From: Balamuthia mandrillaris | Lineage: Eukaryota; Discosea; Longamoebia; Balamuthiidae | Direction: 5' to 3' | Length of the DNA stretch: 30,464 nucleotides | Assembly (NCBI GenBank): GCA_031835245.1 | Contig: JAVKOQ010000521.1 | Location: forward strand, 1-30,464 | Shown: in pieces, positions 1 through 9,498 of the stretch | How the letters are laid out: each line of letters starts with the position of its first letter | Numbering within the stretch: the first letter of the stretch is position 1 | Notes under the pieces: generated by a model | The model's database searches: none | Told to the model about the DNA's origin: nothing | What the model saw: only the letters and a program-made list of their open reading frames with translations | Made by a program: the position numbers and the translations under genes

Positions 1-3
1 GTT

Positions 4-780
4 TTAGAGTTTCTTCTTGACGGCAAGTACACGATCCTTGGAAACAACAACCACGAAACAATGCTTGGAGTTGGTAACTTTTGAGAATAATAGTCGGTCA
101 AATGTTATAGCGCTAACAACAAAAAGAGGAGGAGGAAGAGGAAGAGGAAGAGGAAGAGGAAGAGGAAGAGGAAGAGGAAGAGGAAGAGGAAGAGGAAGAG
201 GAAGAGGAAGAGGAAGAGGAAGAGGAAGAGGAAGAGGAAGAGGAAGAGGAAGAGGAAGAGGAAGAGGAAGAGGAAGAGGAAGAGGAAGAGGAAGAGGAAG
301 AGGAAGGCAAATAACAAGAACAGAAAGTACACACTTGTCAGCCTTTTGAATGAGTTTTCCTCGCCAGCGGAGGTGATGAGGGCATTTGAGTCCTGGAGCA
401 TTCTGTACAAGATCTTTGGAGCTTCATCGTCGCTTGCGAGCTCTCCAGAACTCTTTAGGATAACAAGGGCACTATCAACGAGGTGTGCTGAAGGGAAACT
501 GTGATGGTTTTGTTACGTACATGGAGAACCGAACCAGACAAGTCCATGGTCAGCGTTCCTACTTGTCCCTCCACAGCAGCTAATTCCTCACCTTCCTGCA
601 ACAACAGTGTTAAGTTCGCGCAAAGTGATCCAGAGGGAAGAAGGAAAGAACAAAGAAGGAGAGAATGAAAAGGAGAACAAGAGAATCGGGCAGCGAAGGA
701 TATAGAGGAGCGACAGCGAAGAGATGGGCAGAGAATAAGACAAGAAATAAATTTTTAAGAAAGCGATAGTAGAAGAGAGA

Positions 781-818
<38 letters not shown>

Positions 819-843
819 ACAAGGGAAGAATCAGCGCTACCAT
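4..843 (-). CDS. LAMTOR4: LAMTOR4-like Ragulator subunit
   Basis: Model: complement(4..112, 331..452, 521..595, 841..843), 102 residues against about 99 in human LAMTOR4. The protein is a small roadblock-like fold. It has VGTLTMDLSGSVLHSSGEL near the N-terminus (human LAMTOR4 has LGYLVLSEGAVLASSGDL), the diagnostic FKRL motif before the last strands, and a hydrophobic end FVVVVSKDRVLAVKK that matches the human VTVSGQRVFVVK region. LAMTOR4 belongs to the lysosomal Ragulator scaffold that anchors and regulates Rag GTPases for TORC1. Introns are 218, 68 and 245 nt; the first and last carry simple repeats. The first coding exon appears to be only the ATG, because ATG followed by GTAGCG is the only donor that keeps frame into exon 2. 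If that is wrong, translation could begin at an internal Met in exon 2. The stop lies at 4-6. Confidence 0.82.
113..330 (-). repeat. Hexanucleotide (GAGGAA)n tract inside LAMTOR4 intron 3
   Basis: About 180 bp (roughly 126-306) of near-perfect AGGAAG repeat on the plus strand, read as TTCCTC in the transcript. It lies between the donor at 330 and the acceptor at 114-113, so it acts as an extreme polypyrimidine tract ahead of the 3' splice site. The Ser-, Leu- and Arg-Gly-rich reading frames across it are translation artefacts of the repeat. Confidence 0.9.
596..840 (-). repeat. LAMTOR4 intron 1 with (GA)n / sense (CT)n repeat
   Basis: The intron runs from the donor directly after the start codon to the acceptor TTGTTGCAG at 596. 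A GA dinucleotide run at about 785-815 (CT in the transcript) sits near its 5' end, and the rest is purine-rich on the plus strand. Confidence 0.6.
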
Positions 844-1418
844 GTTTGTTTTTCGTTCTTACTCGTGTCGCTTCTTTCTTCTCTGTTTTCTATTTTTGTC
901 GACATCGTCAACACAATTCGACCACAAATTTTCAAAAGCACCCCTCAATCAAATGACAAAAGCAAAAGGGGGACTGAAAAATCACATGTTCCGTAACGGA
1001 ATGCTTGTGCCCGACAAGCACCCCCCCCCTCCCTTCATAACCGTTTATCTTGCGTTTCTCCCCATAACGTAAAACATGTCACACAAACGGTTTGTGCCGG
1101 TTGGAGGAGGGGGTGTACCCGCCCACACCCTTTTTCCTTCCCCCCTCCTAGGGATTAATCCCCCACTTTTTTTTTTCCGTGTTCTTTCCGAGAGCCATGG
1201 TGATTGGCTGGCGCAACCCAATGGCGACTTAATGTGTCGGCAAAATTTTCCTTCTTTACGTCACCATGACCTCGAAAGGAAAATTTTACTTGCTCCTTAA
1301 ATATTTTTTTTTTTCCTTTGGGTTCCTGTTTTTGTTTTTTTTTTTTCAGAGGAAAAAAAAAGTAGCAGAGCCTACACACCCCCCCTCTCTGCTGCTCCCA
1401 AATCCAATCCACACGATC
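844..1418. promoter_or_regulatory. Divergent promoter region between LAMTOR4 and catalase
   Basis: This 575-bp gap separates two head-to-head genes and no further gene is supported. It holds an inverted CCAAT box (ATTGG, 1203-1207) and a direct CCAAT (1218-1222), about 200 bp upstream of the catalase ATG. An AT-rich TTAAATATT lies at 1297-1305, followed by long T runs ending in a CAG near 1350 that could be a 5'UTR splice acceptor. The region also contains a C-run near 1021. Promoter function is inferred from position and motifs only. Confidence 0.5.
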
Positions 1419-2894
1419 ATGTCGAAAGTAACCTTGACCACTGCGGATGGTGCCCCCATCAATGACGACAACAACAGCTTGACCGTTGGCGCTCGTGGCC
1501 CCGTCTTGATCCAAGACTTCCAATTGATTGACAAATTGGCCCACTTTGATAGGGAAAGGATTCCTGAGCGTGTGGTCCACGCCAAGGGCTCTGGCGCTCA
1601 CGGCTACTTTGAGGTCACTCACGACATCACCAAGTACTGCAGGGCCAAGTTCCTTAACCGAGTGGGCAAGAGGACCCCCGTGCTCACCCGTTTCTCTACC
1701 GTTGGTGGAGAGAAGGGCTCTGCCGACACTGTGCGTGATCCTCGCGGCTTTGCCGTCAAGTTCTACACAGAGGAGGGCAACTGGGACATGGTGGGCAACA
1801 ACACCCCCGTCTTCTTCATCCGCGACCCCCAAAAGTTCCCCGACTTCATCCACACCCAGAAGAGGAACCCCCAGACCAACCTCAAGGACGCCAACATGTA
1901 TTGGGACTTTTTGAGCCTGGTCCCCGAGTCCCTCCACCAGGTCACCATTCTCTTCTCTGACCGCGGCGTTCCCAAGACCTACCGCCACATGAACGGCTAC
2001 TCCAGCCACACCCTCAAGAACGTGGGCAAGGACGGCAAGCAGTACTGGGTCAAGTACCACTTCAAGACCGAGCAGGGCATCGAGAACTGGACTCAGGAGG
2101 AGGCTGACCGCATTGCTGGCAATAACCCTGACTACTACCAGGAGGACCTCTTCAACGCCATCGCCAAGGGCGACCACCCCGCCTGGACCTGCTACATTCA
2201 GGCCATGCCCGTCGAGGACGGCCTCAAGTACAAGTGGGACATTTTCGACATTACCAAGGTCTGGCCTCATGGTGACTACCCCTTGATCCCCTTCGGCAGG
2301 TTGGTCCTCAACAGAAACCCCGAGAACTACTTTGCCGAGATTGAGCAGGCTGCCTTCTCTCCCTCTTCCCTTGTCCCCGGCATCGAGCCCTCCCCCGACA
2401 GGATGCTCCAGGGTCGTCTTTTCTCCTACCCCGACACCCACCGCCATCGCTTGGGTCCCAACTTTTTGCAGATCCCTGTCAACTGCCCCTACGCCACCCG
2501 CGTGCGCAACTATCAGCGCGACGGCTTCATGGCTGTCAACGGTAACGGCGGCAGCAGCTCCAACTACTTCCCCAACAGCGATGAAACCTCCCCCAAGCCC
2601 CTCGGTTCCTCCAGTGACTCTGGCGAAGCTGACACCAGCCCCTTTGACGTGGCCGGCACCGTTGGCAGGTACACTCCCAACCACCCCAACTCGGACTTTG
2701 AGCAGCCAGGCAATCTCTATCGCCTCATGACCCCCGAGCAGCGCTCTCGCCTCATCTCCAACATTGTGGGACACCTGAAGAACGCTAGGGCTGATATTCA
2801 GGAGAGAATGGTCGCCATCTTCAGCAAGGCCGATAGGGACTATGGTGCTCGCGTCAAGGAAGGCCTCATGCGTGCTGCTGGAGCTAAGCTCTAA
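1419..2894 (+). CDS. Peroxisomal haem catalase
   Basis: 491 residues, intronless, converting hydrogen peroxide to water and oxygen. It is a small-subunit, clade-3-type monofunctional catalase. Visible signatures are [20 protein letters not shown] with catalytic His54, [14 protein letters not shown] with Asn127 (the His-Asn spacing of 73 matches human H75/N148), and [17 protein letters not shown], which supplies the proximal haem Tyr near residue 337. The C-terminal tripeptide is AKL, a peroxisomal PTS1-type signal. The open frame extends upstream to 1266, but homology starts at [20 protein letters not shown], so the ATG at 1419 is chosen. Codon use is strongly C/G-ending compared with the neighbours, which suggests high expression and explains the long antisense open frame. 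A TGTAAA motif about 40 nt after the stop may serve in 3' end formation. Confidence 0.97.
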   Translation: MSKVTLTTADGAPINDDNNSLTVGARGPVLIQDFQLIDKLAHFDRERIPERVVHAKGSGAHGYFEVTHDITKYCRAKFLNRVGKRTPVLTRFSTVGGEKGSADTVRDPRGFAVKFYTEEGNWDMVGNNTPVFFIRDPQKFPDFIHTQKRNPQTNLKDANMYWDFLSLVPESLHQVTILFSDRGVPKTYRHMNGYSSHTLKNVGKDGKQYWVKYHFKTEQGIENWTQEEADRIAGNNPDYYQEDLFNAIAKGDHPAWTCYIQAMPVEDGLKYKWDIFDITKVWPHGDYPLIPFGRLVLNRNPENYFAEIEQAAFSPSSLVPGIEPSPDRMLQGRLFSYPDTHRHRLGPNFLQIPVNCPYATRVRNYQRDGFMAVNGNGGSSSNYFPNSDETSPKPLGSSSDSGEADTSPFDVAGTVGRYTPNHPNSDFEQPGNLYRLMTPEQRSRLISNIVGHLKNARADIQERMVAIFSKADRDYGARVKEGLMRAAGAKL

Positions 2895-3065
2895 TTCAAC
2901 AACAGTTGAGAACTTTATTTGAAATGCTGTCCACCCTGTAAAACCTCTTATTCCTACTTTTTCTTTCTCCTTCCATCCTTCTCTTTTCTCTCTGCTCTTC
3001 TTTTTTCACTTCTCTCCCTCGTTCTCTTCTCTTCTCTTTGTCTCCCCTCTTTAAAAGCCCACCGT
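2895..3065. other. Shared convergent 3' region
   Basis: This 171-bp spacer lies between the catalase stop and the stop of the opposing RGS-START-SH3-RasGAP gene. It is pyrimidine-rich on the plus strand (2950-3055). It must hold both 3'UTRs and polyadenylation sites; TGTAAA occurs just after catalase. Confidence 0.55.
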
Positions 3066-6000
3066 TTAAAAGAGGTGAGGATTGTAGCTGTGGCCGTGGT
3101 CCAAACTTTTGGTGCGCATGGTGCTGGATGTGAAGCCGCCGGTGCCCCTTCTGGCTTGCGATGGAGAGGACGGGTTCGAACATCGTTCCATTGCCGCTGC
3201 TTCTGAGGAAGAAGGGCTTGCCAACGTTGTTGTGAAGAGAGGAGAAGAGGTGGTTGCTGCCGTCCAAAGACTTTTGGAGCGAGGTCGCAGCCTTCCTATC
3301 GCTATGCCTTCAGGGAGAGAGATGCTTTACTTGTTAGCAACGTTCTCTGATGAAAAGAAAGAAAGAAAGAAAGAGAGACACCTGAAAGAGCGCTGGCATC
3401 TTCAACTTGCAATCCTGTGGATGATGCTGGTGGTAGCTCTGTCGTCGTACTTGATGCCGAGGGTGGCTGCTCTTCTCCCGCACTTGTTGCTGTAGATTCA
3501 CTTGCTTGCGATGAAGATTGTTCCATCTGCTGCGATGCTTGTTGACGAAGCGGAAGGGCTGCTTTGTTGGCTGGAACAAAGGCAGGAGAGCGCCACTTGC
3601 GAGGGGAGGTAGCAGAGGAGGGCGCGGAGGAGGACAAAAACTCGTTGAGGCTGCCGTTAGCTTGTTGCTGGGAGCGAGGCAGGTTCAAACGGCTTTCCAA
3701 CCGTTCGATGGCGCAGACATGACCTTCCATCACTCTAAGCAGTATTCTGAGTTCCTCCAGCTTTGTTGCTTTGGTCCGAAGAGTCGTGTTGGTATTAGAT
3801 GCGGCTGTCGTTAAGGAGTCCAGCAAGAGCTGCTCAATGTCTCTTTGAGTTTGTTTCTTGCATTCCTGAAGCTTTGCTAAGGCTTGGTGCAGGGCCTCTG
3901 TATCCTCTGCACTATCGGCTTTGGAGAGCGTTTCATGTTTTTCTGTGTTGTTCAGAAGAAGAAAGTATGAGCAAACGAAGAAGAAGAAGAAGAAGAAGAA
4001 GAAGAAGAAGAAGAAGAAGAAGAAGAAGAAGAAGAAGAAGAAGAAGAACAGTGAGATATACAATACCTTTTCGTTTGTTGCTGTCTTTAAAGGTGAAGCG
4101 ACGTAAAATCCGTTTGGGAGAGCTTGCGTTTTGGTGCACAGCCGAAGGCGACTCCTCCCCGTCGCTTCCCAGAAGGTTGCTGCGGCCGTCCCCCATCGAA
4201 AACGATTCACTTCTGAAGCGCGCCTTATTCTTTCTTTGCACCTTCTGGGTTTGCTTCGTCTCCTTCTCCGATATTGTCAGCGAGGTTTGGCTTCTGCTAT
4301 CCTCAACATTCAGAGCCTTCTCTTTCTTTTTGTTATGGTTGATGATATGCACATTGGGGCTTGTGGCGCTTCGTCGTCTTGTTTCGATGGGAGAGGAGGA
4401 ATGGGAGGAAGAAGAGGGCGAAGATGGAGAAGAACGAGAGTTGTTGTTTGGAGGAGGAAGAAAGGGGTCGGTGTTGTGGTTTGGAAGTGGGGCAGAAGAG
4501 GTAGGAGAGGAGCGATGAATCTCTCCATTCTCCCATAGAGAATGAGCTGAAGGTCTAGTTGTGCTGCCACCCTTTGGTCTATTGTTTACAGTTTGCCGTT
4601 TGCCGAAAGAAGGTGAGGATGAAGAAGTGGAAGAATGTACAGACTGAGCTTCAAATGTGCTACGAAGTTCTTTGATTGAAGGACCTCCTCTTGTGGCAAC
4701 GCTTCCATCCGAAGAACGAAGACCTTGTTGAGTCTCTTGCGAAGATGAAACATTCGTTGAAGAAGCAGAGGAAGTTGAAGATGAAGATGGAGAGGAAGAC
4801 GTGTGAGAAATGGCACCAGAGATTGTTCCATAGAACATTCGTGGTTTGCCTTTCCGAACAGGTCGTTCGAAGTTCGGTACACCTCCTCTCACCCTTCCTC
4901 CAATAACGCTTCCGCCACCTCCACCACTTCCACTTGCTCCTCCGCTGCCTCCTACTGCTATTCCTGTCGCTATGCCTGACCCAGAACTCTTTCTGCTCTT
5001 CTTTCCTTTGATGGACAGAAACTTGCTTTTCTTTGAAGTAGAAGGAGACAACGAGGACGAAGACAAAGGAAACGAAGAAGAGTAACATCCGTGCAGAGCT
5101 ATCTCGAGATTGAAATCTTTCTCATCGACTGGAGGGGCCGGTCCCGCTCCCAACAGAACTTGTATCAGCGTCTCAAAAGTGGACTGTCCGTTCTTCTCCA
5201 TAATTCGGTTGCCAACAGGAGAAGCAGAAGAAGAAGAAGCCGAAGAGGGCGAGGAACTTCTTTCCAACTGCTCAAATTTGAGGACAATGTCGGTAAGATG
5301 ATCGCAGACTACAGCGTGAAGATAACGGGCAAATGGACGAACGTCCTCCATGGAGAGTTGCTCTTCAGGTTCGACATCAGGAAAAATGGAGGCAATCTCC
5401 TCGAAGAAGCGCTCCATTTCGGGAATGTTGCTTCGGATGAAGGAGTTGAGCTGCGTCATGTGCTCCTCCTTCTCGCCAAACTCAACCCCGTTTGCTAGGT
5501 TTTGGATAACTTTGGAGACAAGCACGAGGCCTCTTCTGACATCAGGAGTAATGTCCTCTTGTTTCTTTCCTAATGCTGAAAGATAGAAAACGAAACATGT
5601 AAGAAGCAGAACAAGAATAAGAAGAAGAACAAGAACAATAAGATGAAGACGAGATCTTGCCATCAAGAACGCCGAATGCCTCAGGGCTGACGATAGCAGG
5701 ACTGATGAAACGGAGGAAAAAGAATCCGCCCAGCACTATATATCCGCTGTCTGGAAACTTTTTCTCCACTTCTCTTTGCAGATGATAACATATGACGCGA
5801 AACGTGCTATAGAGTAAACGATTAGTATAAAGGGATGAAGAAGTAAAGAAGGTATGAAGAGGAAGTCGAAGGCGGAGAGTTACTTTGGACAAAACTTCAA
5901 CGAGGAAAGAGTGGTAGGCACAAAGGAGGAGCATATCTCGTTCAACCTCTGCAAGTTGCCGTGCGGGTTATCGTGTGGCCCCAACCTCGCCGGATCCACT

Positions 6001-7082
6001 TCAATGGACTTGCCCTGCGAGTAAAACGCCAACACTTTCTCCACCAGCGGTTGAACCATCTTGTGAAGGTAATGCCTTCCGACTAGTTGGCAGTAGGCGC
6101 TCAACAGGTGGCTCGCGATGTTGTGGCCACGAAAGAGCGTGGAGCTCTCAATGAGGTTCGTCTTTCGCACCTCGTTGGCGATGAGAGTGATTAGAAGAGG
6201 AATGGTTCGCCCAGGAGTTATCTTCAGGAGTTGGAGAAAGGCGAGAGCGGAGCGTTCGGCCACGGAGGGATCGGCGTGGTTGCAAATCGTGGAAAGAATG
6301 GTGAGGTTGGGGCGAGAGATGAGCTCTATGAATGGTGTGTAGTTGACAGAAGGTGAGCTTGTTCCTCTGTTCTCTTCTTCTGTTTAGTTGAAAAAGTTAG
6401 TATGAAGCAGCGTATCAATAAAAAGAAGAACATGAACCTGAAGTGTGTTTCAAAGGAGAGTTCGATGAGGTTGAAAGAGGAGCAACAACTGGAGAAGCTG
6501 CGTCTGACAGCCGAACGTAGTCCACATCAAACAACCCTCTCTTCCCGTTATGATATCCTATCCAATGCTTCACCGTAGACGATGAAGAGGACGACGTGAA
6601 GGACGAGACGTTGATAGGTCCCTTGCTCAGCACTAACACGCACTCCGCTTCCATGAAACTTATATGAGCTGATATAGGGCAGCTCTTCTTGGATCCTTTC
6701 CGTTCCCTTTGTGGAGCACCCGTGCTGTTGTTCTCTTGTTCCTCCTTCTCTTTCTTCACTGTATCATTCACATTGCTGTTGTTGTTGGGTCCGTGTTGCC
6801 CAAGAACAGGAGCTTCCGGACAGGGATTCCAGCAGCCGTTGTAGCTGTAACAAGTTGGAACGAAGAAGGGAGGGCGGATGTGGCTCGGCAGCGGTCGTTC
6901 GATGTGGAGTTGCTCCACGTCACGCATGTATTGGGCGAAGCGCAGCGGCAAACGTGCTTGCATCATGTTTAGGGACTGCACTGCTGTTGCCGATACTTTC
7001 CCTTTTGGATCCAACTATAATATGTTGTGTTAAATGAAGCAGCATGAAGAAGAAGCAGAAGAATGAAGGAGAAGAAGACGAA

Positions 7083-7170
<88 letters not shown>

Positions 7171-7208
7171 GAAGAAAGAAAGAAAGAAAGAAAGAAAGAG
7201 AGAAAGAG

Positions 7209-7247
<39 letters not shown>

Positions 7248-7257
7248 AACGACAAGC

Positions 7258-7289
<32 letters not shown>

Positions 7290-9368
7290 AGAAGGAGGAG
7301 GAGCGGAAAGATGACAAACGATTGGAGGCAAAGAAGTAGGAGAAGGTGAGAAAGCATACCATAGATACGGAAATTAACGTGGAAGTGAACCGGTCTTCGT
7401 TTGGCAACACAAGGAAACCAGCGATGATGGCTTCCGCTCTTAAGACGTCTGGCTTTGGCGGATACTTTGGATGCGAGACCTGCGCAGAGAGGTTTTTTTT
7501 AAAGGAAACACATATAAGAAAGAAGAAGCAAGGACAGCAGTGCATAGGACAGAGGACCGACAAAAGGCAACGGAGAAAAGAAGGAGGAAGTAAAAAACGA
7601 ACGGAGAAAAGCATGAACAAGATTAATAGTTACCGAGCGCCAAAGATATATACACGCTCCGTCTCTCATGCGTTTGGCACTGCGAAGGACAAGCAAGTCC
7701 CTGTTATTGACGACGTTGCGGCCGCCGGGTATGTACATGTCGACCCGCAACAGCTGCGTCAGGTCCTCTCCAAAGGTTTCCAGCACCTGGCCCACGCCAT
7801 AGAGGTCATCCCACCAGCAACGCTCCTCCACCGAGGTTATAAAGTCCAACACCTATTATTTGTTTGTTAGTGTGTTGCAGGCAGCGAGTTGCTATAGTGA
7901 CATTCCTTATTTTTTTTTTTAAAAAAAGAAACAGAAAGAGAGAGTAACCTTATAGGCAGGAGCATTAACAACGGCGGAACCTTTGACGGCGCATAATCCG
8001 TTGGTAGCGTCCGACGGGTTGAGGTAAGCCAACTCCTGTCCCGGTGGTGTCTTTGCATTGCTGTTACTCGGAGGAACAGTACTGCTGTGGCCATGCGTTG
8101 AACTATCATCATTGCCGCCAGCGTTAAAGCTACCACCAGCACCATTTCCAGACATATTGGCGGAGTCGTTGGGCTGGGTGGTCCACTTGGAGGAGTGCAC
8201 AAAGCGAACAAAACCGGTGAATACCACGTCAGGGATCTGGAGCTGCAAGTTCATGTGGAGCTGCGCTGCCTTTGCTGCTGTCTCCGCTGACACGAGTGAG
8301 GTAGAGAAACGAGAAGCTTGTCCGCTATAATGAAGGATGAGAGAATGGGTTTGAGTAAGTTAGAAAGATAGGACAACGGACAAAACAGCAAGACTACAAC
8401 AAAAGGACAATACAAGAGGAAACGAACAGTGTTGCAGTGTGCTGCTGATGATGCAATGCTGCTTCCATTAAACGTTGTTCTGTTGGTGATGTGACTGCTC
8501 CCATTCCCATGGCTACGTTCGTGTTGTTACATGTGGTTATTTTATGAGTGTTAGCCACGAAGATAACGGCGTTAAACATGTTCTTCAAGAATACAGGAAA
8601 CTTTTGCTGTCGCATCAGCCTCCAGACCTCCTGTTGGGCTTCATCAAAGAGGTTGCGGGGATAGATGGCCAACTCACTCAACGTTCGTTCTATGCTTTTC
8701 ATTATTGATGGATTCATCTGTTGAAAACAGGTTAAGTATGAGCGGCTCATGAGATGAGCTGAAGATAGGAACACCTACCTGGAGGGCAGCGTTGCTATGC
8801 AAGAGGTATTCAGGAGAGGAAGGTATAAGGTATTCCGTGTACAACGTTTTCGCTATCGTTATCCTGGCTAGCCTGTCTTTCGTTCGTTTGAAGTCCTGAA
8901 CGAGAACCCAAAACCTTTGGTAAGGAAAAGGTTTTCTCAATAGTTAGCTCAGACGCTCCAGGACCCTTAAGAGAACAATCAGAAATATACCCACCGAAAC
9001 ATGGCGTCGCTTTCTGACTTGAGAGAGAAGGTTCCCAAACTGCTGTAGTCCACTCCGTAAACGCTGCTCCGGTTGCGCTTGCTTTCCTCCTCAAACACTT
9101 TGGTTAGCCAAGTCATTTGAGAGCGTGGCGTTTGAGGGATGGTCGATGGGGACAGAGAGGCTGCGGCAAGGTCGGGAGGATCTGCAGGAGAGACTGCAGG
9201 TAGTATTTCCTCTTCTTCTTCTTCTACTTCTTCCTCCCCCTCCTCCGCAAACATGGATCTGTTTTTCTCCGCTTCTTTGTCTTCCTGTTGTCGTTCGTGA
9301 TTCTTGGAGTGGCCCATTCTCTTCTCCTGAGTTCTACCAGAAGTGGTGCGGCCCCACCGGGAAGTCAT
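3066..9368 (-). CDS. RGS-START-SH3-RasGAP multidomain GTPase-activating protein
   Basis: Model: complement(3066..3307, 3382..3942, 4067..5575, 5661..5806, 5884..6379, 6438..7014, 7360..7479, 7634..7852, 7949..8324, 8428..8717, 8779..8914, 8995..9368), 5046 nt, 1681 residues. An in-frame stop lies two codons before the ATG. Order: acidic N-terminus (Glu run near 40-55); RGS domain about 100-230 (FRFWVLVQDFKRTKD, then NLFDEAQQEVWRLM...FPVFLKN); START lipid-binding domain about 300-540 (ERCWWDD, NNRDLLVLRSAKRMRDGA, RSVSHPKYPP, LDPKGKVS); SH3 about 617-675 (ECVLVLSKG, HWIGYHNGKRGLF, DYVRL); RasGAP about 705-1060 with arginine finger Arg781 in TLFRGHNIAS, FFLRFISPAIVSPEAF at 892-907 and SKVIQNLANGVEFGEKE. 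A Ser/Gly/Pro-rich tail of about 600 residues follows, with one short coiled-coil-like stretch (TLRTKATKLEELRILLRVME). RGS domains accelerate G-alpha GTP hydrolysis and RasGAP domains do so for Ras; both in one chain suggests a node that shuts off receptor and Ras signalling at a membrane read by START. The first RGS helices are poorly conserved. Confidence 0.88.
3943..4066 (-). repeat. Trinucleotide (GAA)n in an intron of the RGS-RasGAP gene
   Basis: A 73-bp GAA run (about 3977-4049) on the plus strand, CTT in the transcript, within a 124-nt intron. The donor GTATTG is at 4066 and the acceptor is ACACAG. Flanking exons join in phase 1 (AAA G / AA AAA CAT). Confidence 0.88.
5576..5660 (-). 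other. GC-AG intron in the RasGAP domain
   Basis: The donor reads GATG then GCAAGA and the acceptor is TATCTTTCAG. It is the only junction that keeps the RasGAP frame between SPEAFGVLD and LGKKQEDITPDV (phase 1). Tested GT donors nearby give a stop or the wrong phase. Confidence 0.75.
7015..7359 (-). repeat. (GAAA)n tract in a START-domain intron
   Basis: A 345-nt intron containing about 200 bp of GAAA repeat on the plus strand (about 7085-7245 and 7258-7290, interrupted by CGACAAGC and a few GA variants), read as TTTC in the transcript. Donor GTATGC follows TSTLISVSM and acceptor TATTATAG precedes LDPKGKVS, both phase 0. Confidence 0.9.
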
Positions 9369-9498
9369 TGCTTAAGAGTTTATAATATAAACAAAACAAA
9401 ACAAATGGAGAAAGGGCTGTTCTTCGCCAACCAACATTCTTGGATGAAGCGGCACGCTGACGTGATGTTGACTCGGAAAAGGAAAGTATGATGTGGAG
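9369..9498. promoter_or_regulatory. Short tandem intergenic region
   Basis: Only 130 bp separate the end of the GT61 gene from the start codon of the RGS-RasGAP gene, both on the minus strand. It must contain the RGS-RasGAP proximal promoter and the region upstream of its 5'UTR. There is an AT-rich TTATAATATAAAC at about 9380-9392 just upstream of the ATG. Confidence 0.4.

Noticed and set aside
105-349. Arg-Gly, poly-Ser and Phe-Leu open frames at the left end
   Set aside because: They translate a hexanucleotide repeat that lies within an intron of the LAMTOR4 gene.
1155-2774. Long open frame (539 codons) antisense to catalase
   Set aside because: It is a shadow of strong codon bias in the catalase exon, with no recognisable domain and Val/Gly/Leu-rich composition.
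3109-3495. Plus-strand open frame opposite the RasGAP gene 3' end
   Set aside because: The minus frame joins in phase to upstream exons through acceptor CTGAAG and ends in a typical Ser-rich tail; the plus frame has no homology or splice support.
6920-7620. FFLS- and KKERK-type repetitive open frames
   Set aside because: Produced by the GAAA repeat of a START-domain intron.
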